DNA from: an uncultured Prevotella sp.
GTDB taxonomy: Bacteria; Bacteroidota; Bacteroidia; Bacteroidales; Bacteroidaceae
DNA: 37,256 nucleotides
Assembly: GCA_900315635.1 (NCBI GenBank)
Contig: OMZV01000023.1
Coordinates: 1 to 37,256 of the forward strand
Direction of reading: 5' to 3'
Made by a program: the position numbers and the translations under genes. Position 1 is the stretch's first letter; every line of letters begins with the position of its first letter. Below the pieces are notes generated by a model. It was not told where the DNA came from. It searched no databases and saw only the letters and a program-made list of their open reading frames with translations. Below, one piece after another: positions 1 through 7,354 of the stretch.

Positions 1-1
1 A

Positions 2-112
2 CAATTCGACTCATTATATAATGATGCCGAGGAATTAATGAAGTTGTTGACCTCAATCACTAAATCGACACGTAAGAACAACGTCATTACAGAGGAAAAT
101 AGTAATTCGTAA
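2..112 (+). CDS. C-terminal fragment of a probable four-helix-bundle (S23/IVP) protein
   Basis: An open frame enters from the left edge and stops at a TAA at 110-112, giving 36 residues. The stretch LYNDAEELMKLLTSI followed by KSTRKN looks like the last helix of the small four-helix-bundle proteins first known from 23S rRNA intervening sequences (S23/IVP family), which commonly end in a similar amphipathic helix with a Lys-rich tail. The last residues (ENSNS) are encoded by the first copies of the AATTAGTAAT-type repeat that fills the gap before ackA, so the repeat has supplied this protein's C-terminus. The role of these proteins outside rRNA is unclear; related ones bind nucleic acid. Only the end is visible, so the family call is tentative. 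It does not resemble the phosphotransacetylase that often precedes ackA. Confidence 0.45.
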   Translation, partial: QFDSLYNDAEELMKLLTSITKSTRKNNVITEENSNS

Positions 113-201
113 TTAGTAATTAGTAATCAAATAATTAGTAATTTGTAAATAGTAATTAGTAATTAATTAGTAATTTGTAAATAGTAATTAGTAATTAACA
201 A
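101..201. repeat. AATTAGTAAT / AATTTGTAAATAGT word array
   Basis: This hundred-base gap consists almost entirely of imperfect tandem copies of 'agtaattagtaatt' and 'agtaatttgtaaat'. It begins inside the last codons of the upstream frame and runs to the ackA start. No clear promoter with the TAnnTTTG spacing is visible in it. It is one of several different short-word arrays in the window. Confidence 0.8.
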
Positions 202-1410
202 ATGAAAATTTTGGTACTTAACTGCGGTAGCAGTTCTATTAAGTATAAGTTGTACAACATGGACGACGAGAGCGTCCTCGCACAAGGTGGTGTTGAGCGC
301 ATCGGCATCGACAACGCATTCATCCAGGTGAAGCTCCCTGACGGCACGAAAAAGAAGATCATGCGCGACCTTCCAACACACAAGGAAGGCGTTCAGCTGG
401 TCTTCGAATGCCTCACTGACCCAGAGATAGGCGCCATCAAGCATCTCGATGAGATCGACGCCGTTGGTCACCGCATCGTGCAGGGTGGTGACATCTTCAA
501 CAAGAGTTGCATTGTTACCCCGGAGGTAGAAAAGGGCATCGAGAGCCTCATCGACCTCGCTCCTGTTCACAACAAGGGACACTTGGCTGGTATCCGTGCC
601 GTCGACCATCTTCTCCCGACCACTCCACAGGTAACAGTCTTCGACAATGCCTTCCACAGCACAATGCCGGATTACGCTTATCTGTATGCCGTTCCTTACG
701 AGCTTTACACTAAGTATCACGTTCGCCGTTACGGTTTCCACGGAACAAGCCATCGCTATGTTTCTCATCGTGTGGCTGAACTTGAAGGCAAGGACATCAA
801 GGATCTGAAGATTATCACATGCCATATCGGTAATGGTGCGTCAGTAGCTGCCATCAAGGACGGTAAGGTTGTCGATACATCAATGGGACTTACTCCTCTG
901 GCTGGTGTAATGATGGGCTCACGCTCAGGCGACATCGACCCTTCAGCTGTTACCTACATCATGGAGAAGCTGAACCTCAAGCCACAGGAGATGGCTGACT
1001 ATCTGAACAAGAAGAGCGGCGTGCTCGGTATCTCAGGTGTATCTTCTGATATGCGTGATGTTGAACAGGCTGCCAAGGATGGCAACAAGATGGCTCAGCT
1101 CGCACTGACAATGTACAACTACCGCATCAAGAAGTACATCGGCTCTTACGCTGCCGTACTGAATGGTGTCGACGTTATCGTCTTCACAGCCGGTGTCGGC
1201 GAGAACCAGGCTAGCATGCGTGAGGGCGCTACCGATGGTCTCGACTACCTGGGCGTAAAGCTCGACAAAGAGCTCAACGCCAAGGTTCGCGGCACTGAGA
1301 CAAAGATTTCCGCACCGGATTCTAAGGTCGACGTTTGGGTTGTACCTACCGACGAGGAGATTGTCATTGCCCGTGATACAAAGGCATTGGTAGAAGGCTT
1401 GAAGAAGTAA
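202..1410 (+). CDS. ackA: Acetate kinase
   Basis: This enzyme interconverts acetyl phosphate plus ADP with acetate plus ATP in the cytoplasm, the ATP-yielding last step of acetate fermentation. The 402-residue length is normal for the family. The N-terminal NCGSSSIKYKLY (residues 7-18), Arg91 in GHRIVQGG, the catalytic Asp148 in VFDNAFHSTMP, His180 in YGFHGTSHRYV, the phosphate-binding HIGNGAS (208-214), Arg241 in GSRSGDIDPS and the nucleotide-loop motif TAGVGEN are all present. The ATG is supported by the conserved MKILVLNCGSSS start. The usual partner pta is not directly upstream; the preceding frame is unrelated. A hairpin terminator follows at 1436-1468, so ackA appears to be transcribed separately from the sugar kinase downstream. 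Confidence 0.97.
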   Translation: MKILVLNCGSSSIKYKLYNMDDESVLAQGGVERIGIDNAFIQVKLPDGTKKKIMRDLPTHKEGVQLVFECLTDPEIGAIKHLDEIDAVGHRIVQGGDIFNKSCIVTPEVEKGIESLIDLAPVHNKGHLAGIRAVDHLLPTTPQVTVFDNAFHSTMPDYAYLYAVPYELYTKYHVRRYGFHGTSHRYVSHRVAELEGKDIKDLKIITCHIGNGASVAAIKDGKVVDTSMGLTPLAGVMMGSRSGDIDPSAVTYIMEKLNLKPQEMADYLNKKSGVLGISGVSSDMRDVEQAAKDGNKMAQLALTMYNYRIKKYIGSYAAVLNGVDVIVFTAGVGENQASMREGATDGLDYLGVKLDKELNAKVRGTETKISAPDSKVDVWVVPTDEEIVIARDTKALVEGLKK

Positions 1411-1435
1411 AATACAAAAAAGAAGACATATTTAA

Positions 1436-1468
1436 AAAGGGACGTCCTGTTGAAGGGCGTCCCTTTTC
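1436..1468 (+). terminator. Rho-independent terminator after ackA
   Basis: The arms AAAGGGACG and CGTCCCTTT pair across a short loop, with extra CC/GG pairing inside, followed by TTCTAATTATTGTTATTTT. It lies 26 bases after the ackA stop. Confidence 0.8.
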
Positions 1469-1495
1469 TAATTATTGTTATTTTACAAAAATTCC

Positions 1496-1526
1496 TTTGC
1501 AGTTTCACACAATTAATGTAACTTTG
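1496..1526 (+). promoter_or_regulatory. Bacteroidetes-type promoter for the PfkB kinase
   Basis: TTTG at 1496-1499 is followed after 19 bases by TAACTTTG at 1519-1526, an exact fit to the Bacteroidetes sigma-ABfr promoter. Transcription would start about 20 bases before the ATG at 1553. Confidence 0.75.
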
Positions 1527-1552
1527 TCGTTAGAAAACAAACTATTACTAAG

Positions 1553-2608
1553 ATGAATGATAAAATCGTAACTTTTGGTGAGATTATGCTCCGCTTCTCG
1601 CGTGCAAACCGCTACAGACTATGCCAGAGCCACTACTACAGAGAGAACTATGGCGGCTCGGAGGCTAATGTCTCGGTATCACTTGCAACACTCGGCGACA
1701 ATGTTGAATATATTACCCGTGTCCCAGACAACCCTATAGGACGCAACGCCTGCCTAAGGCTGAACGAATACAATGTCTCGACCGACCATGTAGTCCGTGG
1801 GGGAAAGCGTCTCGGCACTTACTATTTCGAGGAAGCCGCCGCTATGAGGAACTCAAGCGTCGTTTACGACCGCAGTGACTCTGCATTCTATTCCATAGAA
1901 CCGCAGATGATTGACTGGGACAACATTCTCGACGGAGCGAAGATTTTCCACACCAGTGGAATATCAACCGGAGTCAGCAACAGCGCTTTCTGGACAACAT
2001 TCGCCGGTATCCATGCCGCCAAGCGCAAGCATGTTCTGGTGAGCTTCGACATCAACTACCGCAAGAATCTGTGGAACTATGGTGTACGTGCAGAGGATGT
2101 TTTGCCTGACATGTGCCAGCTTGCCGACATCATCTTCGGCGACCAAGGCGAATATGAGAAGATTTCCGGTATGCCAAGAATCCCATTCAAAGCTACCGAT
2201 GAGAACTATAAGATTGACCTTGACGCCTTCGAGGATTACTTCCGCAAGGTAGCCGAGCAATACCCTAAGTGCAAGAAGTTCGTCATGGCTGCCCGCAACC
2301 AGATAAGTTCCAACCACCACACACTGACAGGATTTATCTATGCTGAAGGCAAACTATACCACACCTGCATCTATGACATCAACCCTGTCATCGACCCTAT
2401 GGGCGTCGGCGATGCTTTCATAGCTGCTTATCTGCACGCATACACCCACTGGGGCGACGACAACCAGCATTGTCTGGACTTCTCGCTTGCCGCTTCAGCA
2501 ATGAAGAATAACGTCGTTGGCGACTTCAACCTCGTAACAGAGGAAGAGATAAACCGCCTGATGACCGGCGACAATGAGGACTTCAAGGTCTATGCCGAGT
2601 TGCAATAA
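1553..2608 (+). CDS. kdgK: PfkB-family sugar kinase, probably 2-dehydro-3-deoxygluconokinase
   Basis: This is a ribokinase-fold sugar kinase of 351 residues. The N-terminal VTFGEIMLRF (6-15) and the YGGSEANVSVSLATLG block (33-48) form the sugar site. FDINYRKNLW (165-174) is typical of the 2-keto-3-deoxygluconate kinase branch. DPMGVGD (281-287) is the PfkB signature, with Asp287 as catalytic base; the usual second residue Thr is Pro here. KDG kinases phosphorylate 2-keto-3-deoxygluconate from uronate and pectin breakdown before aldol cleavage. No KDPG aldolase gene lies next to it, so the exact sugar is inferred from the motif only. It has its own promoter at 1496-1526, and the protease gene follows after a 31-base gap, so the two may be co-transcribed. 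Confidence 0.75.
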   Translation: MNDKIVTFGEIMLRFSRANRYRLCQSHYYRENYGGSEANVSVSLATLGDNVEYITRVPDNPIGRNACLRLNEYNVSTDHVVRGGKRLGTYYFEEAAAMRNSSVVYDRSDSAFYSIEPQMIDWDNILDGAKIFHTSGISTGVSNSAFWTTFAGIHAAKRKHVLVSFDINYRKNLWNYGVRAEDVLPDMCQLADIIFGDQGEYEKISGMPRIPFKATDENYKIDLDAFEDYFRKVAEQYPKCKKFVMAARNQISSNHHTLTGFIYAEGKLYHTCIYDINPVIDPMGVGDAFIAAYLHAYTHWGDDNQHCLDFSLAASAMKNNVVGDFNLVTEEEINRLMTGDNEDFKVYAELQ

Positions 2609-2623
2609 CGACAGAAACTACTG

Positions 2624-2630
2624 AAGGAGG
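2624..2630 (+). promoter_or_regulatory. Strong Shine-Dalgarno before the S8 protease
   Basis: AAGGAGG ends nine bases before the ATG at 2640. Most genes in this window, as in Bacteroidetes generally, have no recognisable Shine-Dalgarno, so this one stands out and supports the start. Confidence 0.6.
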
Positions 2631-2639
2631 AATTTAATA

Positions 2640-4727
2640 ATGAGGACAGAGCACTTCAAGATTATGCTTGTTTTACTTGCGCTCCAGTTCGTTCTAGCGG
2701 CTGGAGCACAACGTCCGGCATACTATAAGATGTCTGGGCTCGTAAGGGAAGCTAGTCTGGAAGCACGGACAAGCCCACTGATAAAGAAGTCGCCGACAAG
2801 CAACCGACCGGTAATTACCGCATTCGTGAAACTTACTGACGGCGATGCCGATGCCCTATCTGACAATGGCTGCAAGATTCTAACGCACTGTGGCAACATC
2901 TACATAGCCGAGGTTCCGCTCACAGCCATTGACGCTCTGTCGCTCAACAAGCATGTCCAACGCATAGAAGCCGGACGGCGCGCTACTGCCATGATGGACA
3001 CTACAGGCATCATTGTCAATGCCGTACCGGTACAGGAAGGCGTGAACCTACCACAAGGCTACACTGGCGAAGGCGTCGTCGTGGGAGTCCAGGACATCGG
3101 CTTCGACCTGACACACCCCAACTTCTGGTCAGCTGACATGTCAAGATACCGCATCAAAGCAATGTGGGACCAGATCTCGAATGACACTTTGAACAGCACA
3201 CTACCCGTTGGCAGGGATTATGTCGGGCAGGAAGAACTGCTTGCCGTGCAACATCCGCGCGACGGACTGACTCAGACTCATGGCACCCACACTACCGGAA
3301 TTGCTGCCGGAAGTGGCGCCGAGGGCAATGGAGTCGTGTCGCCCTACCGGGGAATAGCCTACGATGCCGATATTTGTCTGGTATGCAATGCCACAAGCGA
3401 TGATGCCGACCTCATAGACCCGAAGGATTACTACAAGTATACTTACGCGCTAGATGCCCTTGGATTCAAATACATATTCGATTATGCCGACAGGGTTGGC
3501 AAGCCGTGCGTTATAAACTTCAGTGAGGGCTCTCAGATGGATTTTCGTGGCGATGACCAGCTCTACTACGAAATGCTCGACTCGCTGACCGGACCGGGGC
3601 ACATCATCGTCGCGTCTGCCGGCAACAGCGCACTTCATATTACACGATTCGAGAAGCCCGCCGACGAGTCTACAGCAAGCATATACTGCTATAAAGGTGA
3701 CAACCGGACAATAGCGATGACCACACGGTCGAAGGGCAACTTCACGTTCGGAATAAAGCTCTATCGTGGTTCTTCAGAAATGCGTACAGACATAGCATTG
3801 TCAAAGGTGTTGGGAACAACGGATTCAACTTATACTGACTCTATCGAAGGCAATGGATTTAAGACCATTATCAACGCGACAGCCTACAAGTCATGCTTTG
3901 ACCCGACAGACATCATCTGCGACTGGCAGATTGTCCGTGACACGACCAATTTTGATGTAGATAAAAGATGGGACTTGGCATTCGACTTAACAGGCGAAGG
4001 AGCCATCGACTTGTTCCCAATCTCCGGTACTCTCTATCACGAACACTGGGTAGTAAATGAAGGCGAGAACTTCTACTCGGTTAATTCACCTGGAAGTGCG
4101 CCAAGCGTGATTTGTGTAGGCTCAACCGACTACCGTCAGTCATTTGTCAACTATCTTGGCGAAACCGGTACTTACCCTAACTTCAGCTATGGCAAGAGGA
4201 CTGACTTCTCGAGCATGGGACCGACTTTCGACGAACGGATAAAGCCTGACGTAATGGCTCCGGGACTGAATATTATTTCGTCCTACAGTAGCTTTGGCAA
4301 TTGGGGACACAATGGCTCGGGCTCGTCAAATGTTCGCTATTTCACTTATAATGGACGGGAATATTACTGGAATTCCGATGCCGGGACATCAATGTCATCG
4401 CCAGTTGTTGCGGGTGTGATTGCACTTTGGCTGCAAGCATGCCCTACCCTGACGCCTGCCGACTGCATAGACATTTTCTCGAAGTCGTGCTATCACAACG
4501 ACGAGACTTTGAGCTATCCTAACAACATCTACGGCTATGGTCAGATTGATGCTGCAGCAGGTATGCGTTACGTCCTTGAGAAAGCCGCTAACGGTATAAA
4601 GGATATTCAATATAACGCCGGTAAGGATGACAGGATTTACAGTATTGACGGTAGATATATGGGTAAAGAGACGGCACGCCTGCCACACGGAATCTATATA
4701 AGAGACGGAAAGAAATTTATTAAATAA
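2640..4727 (+). CDS. Secreted S8 (subtilisin-like) serine protease with C-terminal tail
   Basis: A 695-residue exported protease. Residues 1-24 form a type I signal peptide (hydrophobic VLLALQFVLA, cut near AGA-Q). The catalytic triad reads as Asp152 in QDIGFD, His214 in HGTHTTG and Ser584 in GTSMSSP, with the oxyanion Asn329 in SAGNS, all in the right order. The Asp motif is DIG rather than the common DTG. About 250 residues separate Asn329 from Ser584, an insertion of beta-rich sequence found in many Bacteroidetes S8 enzymes. The last 30 residues (IYSIDGRYMG, then GIYIRDGKKF) resemble short Por-secretion-type tails and match the tail of the GH5 enzyme at 27199. The role is probably extracellular or surface protein digestion. 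A convergent terminator follows at once. Confidence 0.9.
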   Translation: MRTEHFKIMLVLLALQFVLAAGAQRPAYYKMSGLVREASLEARTSPLIKKSPTSNRPVITAFVKLTDGDADALSDNGCKILTHCGNIYIAEVPLTAIDALSLNKHVQRIEAGRRATAMMDTTGIIVNAVPVQEGVNLPQGYTGEGVVVGVQDIGFDLTHPNFWSADMSRYRIKAMWDQISNDTLNSTLPVGRDYVGQEELLAVQHPRDGLTQTHGTHTTGIAAGSGAEGNGVVSPYRGIAYDADICLVCNATSDDADLIDPKDYYKYTYALDALGFKYIFDYADRVGKPCVINFSEGSQMDFRGDDQLYYEMLDSLTGPGHIIVASAGNSALHITRFEKPADESTASIYCYKGDNRTIAMTTRSKGNFTFGIKLYRGSSEMRTDIALSKVLGTTDSTYTDSIEGNGFKTIINATAYKSCFDPTDIICDWQIVRDTTNFDVDKRWDLAFDLTGEGAIDLFPISGTLYHEHWVVNEGENFYSVNSPGSAPSVICVGSTDYRQSFVNYLGETGTYPNFSYGKRTDFSSMGPTFDERIKPDVMAPGLNIISSYSSFGNWGHNGSGSSNVRYFTYNGREYYWNSDAGTSMSSPVVAGVIALWLQACPTLTPADCIDIFSKSCYHNDETLSYPNNIYGYGQIDAAAGMRYVLEKAANGIKDIQYNAGKDDRIYSIDGRYMGKETARLPHGIYIRDGKKFIK

Positions 4728-4741
4728 CAATGCTCTAGAAA

Positions 4742-4782
4742 GTAAAAGGGTATCTTCTAGAAGTCAGAAGATACCCTTTTAC
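4742..4782. terminator. Perfect bidirectional hairpin terminator
   Basis: A 17-base arm (GTAAAAGGGTATCTTCT, 4742-4758) is followed by a 7-base loop and its exact complement (4766-4782). It sits between the converging protease and argF' genes and has T-runs in both directions. Confidence 0.9.
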
Positions 4783-4791
4783 GAATCAAGT

Positions 4792-5754
4792 CTACAGACT
4801 TTCAAGAATTCTCTTAATCACGACTTCGGCAGAAATCTCCCGATTGGCTGCCTCGGGTATGACAAGACTATGATCGCTCTCAATGACATCATCAGTAACG
4901 ATGAGTCCACGGCGGACAGGCAGACAGTGCATGAAATAACCGTCATTAGTCCAACTCATGTGCTCGGCATCGATAGTCCAGCTCATATCCTTTGATAATA
5001 TTTTTCCGTAGTCGGCAGGGTCCTTAACGCCCGGACAACTCCAGTTCTTAGCGTAAACGAAGTCGGCACCCTCAAGAGCTTTCTTCTGGTCGTACTCAAC
5101 ATGGGCATTGCCGACGAACTTCGGGTCGAGCTCATAGCCTTCAGGCTGAGTGATAACGAAGTCGACATCTGCTGCGTTCATCCACTGGGCAAATGAGTTT
5201 GGCACTGCCTGAGGAAGTGCACGGCAATGAGGAGCCCACGACATAACAACCTTCGGGCGCTTTGTTTTCTTGTGTTCCTCAATCGTTATGAGGTCAGCAA
5301 AAGCCTGAAGCGGATGAACGGTGGCTGTCTCCATTGCAAAAACAGGACGACCGCTGTACTTTACAAACTGGTTGACGATGGTCTCAGCATAGTCGTACTC
5401 ACGGTCGGTGAGTCCGGCAAATGAGCGAACACCAATCATATCGCAATAGCAACCCATTACAGGAATAGCCTCAAGCAGATGCTCACTCTTGTCGCCATCC
5501 ATGATAACGCCACGCTCAGTCTCCAGTTTCCATGCGCCGGCATTGACATCCAGCACGATGACATTCATGCCGAGATTCATTGCTGCCTTCTGTGTTGACA
5601 GACGGGTGCGCAGTGAATTATTGAAGAATATCATCAGCAATGTCTTGTTCTTGCCGAGCTTCTGGTATCCGAAACGGTTCCCCTTTACTTCCTTTGCCTC
5701 CTGCAATGCCTTGCCGAGGTCACCAATATCTTCTACGTTGAAAAATGTTCTCAT
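4792..5754 (-). CDS. argF': N-succinylornithine carbamoyltransferase
   Basis: This 320-residue transcarbamylase moves the carbamoyl group from carbamoyl phosphate to N-succinyl-L-ornithine, giving N-succinylcitrulline. Ordinary OTCase has STRTR in the phosphate loop; here it is NSLRTRLST (46-54), as in the Bacteroides SOTCase and Xanthomonas AOTCase group. HPLQAFAD and HCLPVRR, the carbamoyl-phosphate and substrate loops, are intact. Residue 90 (GDKSEHL) is Ser. From memory, acetyl-specific enzymes have Glu at this position and the B. fragilis succinyl enzyme has Pro, so Ser fits the succinyl substrate but is not the reference residue. The gene is last in the minus-strand arg/pro cluster and is separated from proA by inverted TTCAAAATT repeats. 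Confidence 0.9.
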   Translation of the reverse strand: MRTFFNVEDIGDLGKALQEAKEVKGNRFGYQKLGKNKTLLMIFFNNSLRTRLSTQKAAMNLGMNVIVLDVNAGAWKLETERGVIMDGDKSEHLLEAIPVMGCYCDMIGVRSFAGLTDREYDYAETIVNQFVKYSGRPVFAMETATVHPLQAFADLITIEEHKKTKRPKVVMSWAPHCRALPQAVPNSFAQWMNAADVDFVITQPEGYELDPKFVGNAHVEYDQKKALEGADFVYAKNWSCPGVKDPADYGKILSKDMSWTIDAEHMSWTNDGYFMHCLPVRRGLIVTDDVIESDHSLVIPEAANREISAEVVIKRILESL

Positions 5755-5759
5755 TAGGT

Positions 5760-5917
5760 CTCAAATTCTAAATTCAAAGTTCAAAATTCAAAATTATGAT
5801 TACTTCAAATATTATTATTCAATTATATTAATCCCAATTATGATTCAAGTTTCAAAGTTCAAACTCAAATATCATGGTAATCATAATTTTGAATTTTGAA
5901 CTTTTAATTTTGAATTA
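5760..5917. repeat. TTCAAAATT word repeats in inverted orientation, proA-argF' spacer
   Basis: The left side reads as repeated 'attcaaagttcaaa' ending in ATTATGATTAC. The right side starts GTAATCATAAT and repeats 'tttgaattttgaac', its reverse complement. A central AT-rich spacer holds further 'ttcaaagttcaaa' copies. The array fills the whole gap and reaches the proA stop codon (5915-5917). The transcript could fold into a long stem between the two genes. Confidence 0.85.
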
Positions 5918-7237
5918 CGGACGCGTCTGCCCATTTCCCTCAATCAGCCACTTGTAGGTTGTTATCTCTTCAAGAGCCATTGGGCCACGGGCACCAAGCT
6001 TCTGGGTACTGATACCTATCTCGGCACCAAGACCGAATTGGGCACCATCGGTAAAACTAGTTGGAGCATTGACATAGACGCAGGCAGCATCAACCATATC
6101 CTCGAACTTCTTTGCCGAAGCCTTGTCCTCGGTAACGATGCTTTCACTATGTCCACTGCCATACTTATCGATATGCGCAAGAGCCTCATCGAGAGAGCCA
6201 ACGGCACGAATGCCCATCTGAGAACTCAGCCATTCGATGTTCCAAGTCTTGTCGCCATCGGCATGAAGGAGCAACTCATCAGGATATTTACATTTCAATG
6301 CAGCATAAGCCTCATCATCGGCATATAGCTTAACACCCTTTGGAGCCATCGGAAGAACGAGCTCTGGGAGGTCGTTCAGACGATTCCTGTTAATCAACAA
6401 GCAGTCGAGAGTGTTGCAAACGGTCGGTCGGCGGGTCTTGGCATTATCAACAATGCGTTGCCCTTTGGCAATGTCACCGGTCTCATCGAAGTAGCAATGA
6501 ACAACTCCGGCACCTGTCTCTATAACCGGAACCTTTGCCGTGTCACGGACGAATGATATAAGCCGCTTGCTACCACGAGGAATGCAGAGATCAACATAGC
6601 CAACGGCAGTGAGCAAAGCGCCTGTTGCCTCATGGGTTGCAGGCAGAAGTTCAACAACTTCCGGATTGACTCCGTGTTCCTTAAGAACATTATGGATAAG
6701 TTCCACCTCAGCACGGTTAGTGCCGTCGGCTTCCTTTCCACCTTTTAATATAGCGGCATTGCCACTCTTGAAGCAAAGCGAGAAGACATCAAAGGTAACG
6801 TTTGGACGAGCCTCGAATATCATTCCGATTACCCCGAAAGGTACACTAACACGCTTCAAGTGCAGTCCGTTGTCGAGAGTCTTTTCCTTCAAGACTCTGC
6901 CTAAAGGTGAAGGCAGAGTAGCTACATGCCGCATGTCGGCAGCAATGTCATCAAGGCGCTGAGGCGTGAGTAGCAGTCGGTCGTAAAAAGCATAGTCCTT
7001 GCCTGCCTTGTTGAGGTCAGCCTGATTAGCCTTCATGATGTCGTCCTTATGAGCGACGATAGCATCGGCAACGGCATTGAGAATGTCGTTGCGCTTGGCA
7101 TCTGGGATAAGGGCAAGGGTCTTGGAGGCAGCCTTGACTAACGAAAAGACTGAATCCAGACCATTATTCCCCACCAAACCTCCCCCAAGGGGAGACTTTT
7201 GATTACCTAAATTATAATTATTTGAATCTGTACTCAT
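5915..7237 (-). CDS. proA: Gamma-glutamyl phosphate reductase with repeat-derived N-terminus
   Basis: ProA reduces glutamate 5-phosphate to glutamate semialdehyde with NADPH, the second step of proline synthesis. The catalytic Cys274 in RRPTVCNTLDCL and the fold motifs FEARPNVTFD (141-150), KSGNAAILKGG and ALTTYKW-like end (EEITTYKWL) identify it. At 440 residues it is about 20 longer than usual. The extra part is at the N-terminus, where residues 11-23 (GNQKSPLGGGLVG) are a direct translation of the CCTCCCC/GGGGAGG dispersed repeat. No in-frame ATG lies between the repeat and the conserved LDSVFSLVKAASKTL, so the repeat is probably really translated. It follows proB and precedes argF'. Confidence 0.95.
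   Translation of the reverse strand: MSTDSNNYNLGNQKSPLGGGLVGNNGLDSVFSLVKAASKTLALIPDAKRNDILNAVADAIVAHKDDIMKANQADLNKAGKDYAFYDRLLLTPQRLDDIAADMRHVATLPSPLGRVLKEKTLDNGLHLKRVSVPFGVIGMIFEARPNVTFDVFSLCFKSGNAAILKGGKEADGTNRAEVELIHNVLKEHGVNPEVVELLPATHEATGALLTAVGYVDLCIPRGSKRLISFVRDTAKVPVIETGAGVVHCYFDETGDIAKGQRIVDNAKTRRPTVCNTLDCLLINRNRLNDLPELVLPMAPKGVKLYADDEAYAALKCKYPDELLLHADGDKTWNIEWLSSQMGIRAVGSLDEALAHIDKYGSGHSESIVTEDKASAKKFEDMVDAACVYVNAPTSFTDGAQFGLGAEIGISTQKLGARGPMALEEITTYKWLIEGNGQTRP
7167..7210 (-). repeat. CCTCCCC-type palindromic repeat, copy 1 (inside proA start)
   Basis: On the plus strand the copy reads TTCCCCACCAAACCTCCCCC, AAGGGGAG and then GATTACCTAA. It is imperfect compared with the other copies (ACC in place of GCC, a shortened GGGGAG arm). 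It lies wholly within the 5' coding part of proA. Confidence 0.85.
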
Positions 7238-7279
7238 AATTACGCCTAAATTAAGTTACACACTCGTATTTATTAATGT

Positions 7280-7352
7280 GATTAAACAACCTCCCCTTGT
7301 GGGAGGCTTGGTGGGGATTTTACCCCTTGGGGGAGGCTTGGTGGGGATTTTA
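7280..7352 (+). repeat. CCTCCCC-type palindromic repeat, copies 2 and 3 in tandem (proB-proA spacer)
   Basis: Copy 2 (7280-7321) has the full form: GATTAAACAACCTCCCC, then GGGAGGCTTGGTGGGGATTT. Copy 3 (7322-7352) repeats only its right half. Both face opposite to copy 1, so the three form an inverted arrangement about 70 bases apart. Each has a CCTCCCC/GGGGAGG-type hairpin core. Confidence 0.9.
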
Positions 7353-7354
7353 AC

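Noticed and set aside
101-201. CRISPR array
   Set aside because: The repeats are short, imperfect and contiguous, without unique spacers, and no cas gene is near.
163-825. Long open frame antisense to ackA
   Set aside because: It lies entirely over conserved ackA codons and part of the word array, and its translation has no recognisable domain. It arises from third-position bias.
7279-7352. Simple rho-independent terminator after proB
   Set aside because: The hairpin core could terminate, but the same element occurs inside proA coding sequence and in both orientations, so a dispersed repeat explains it better.
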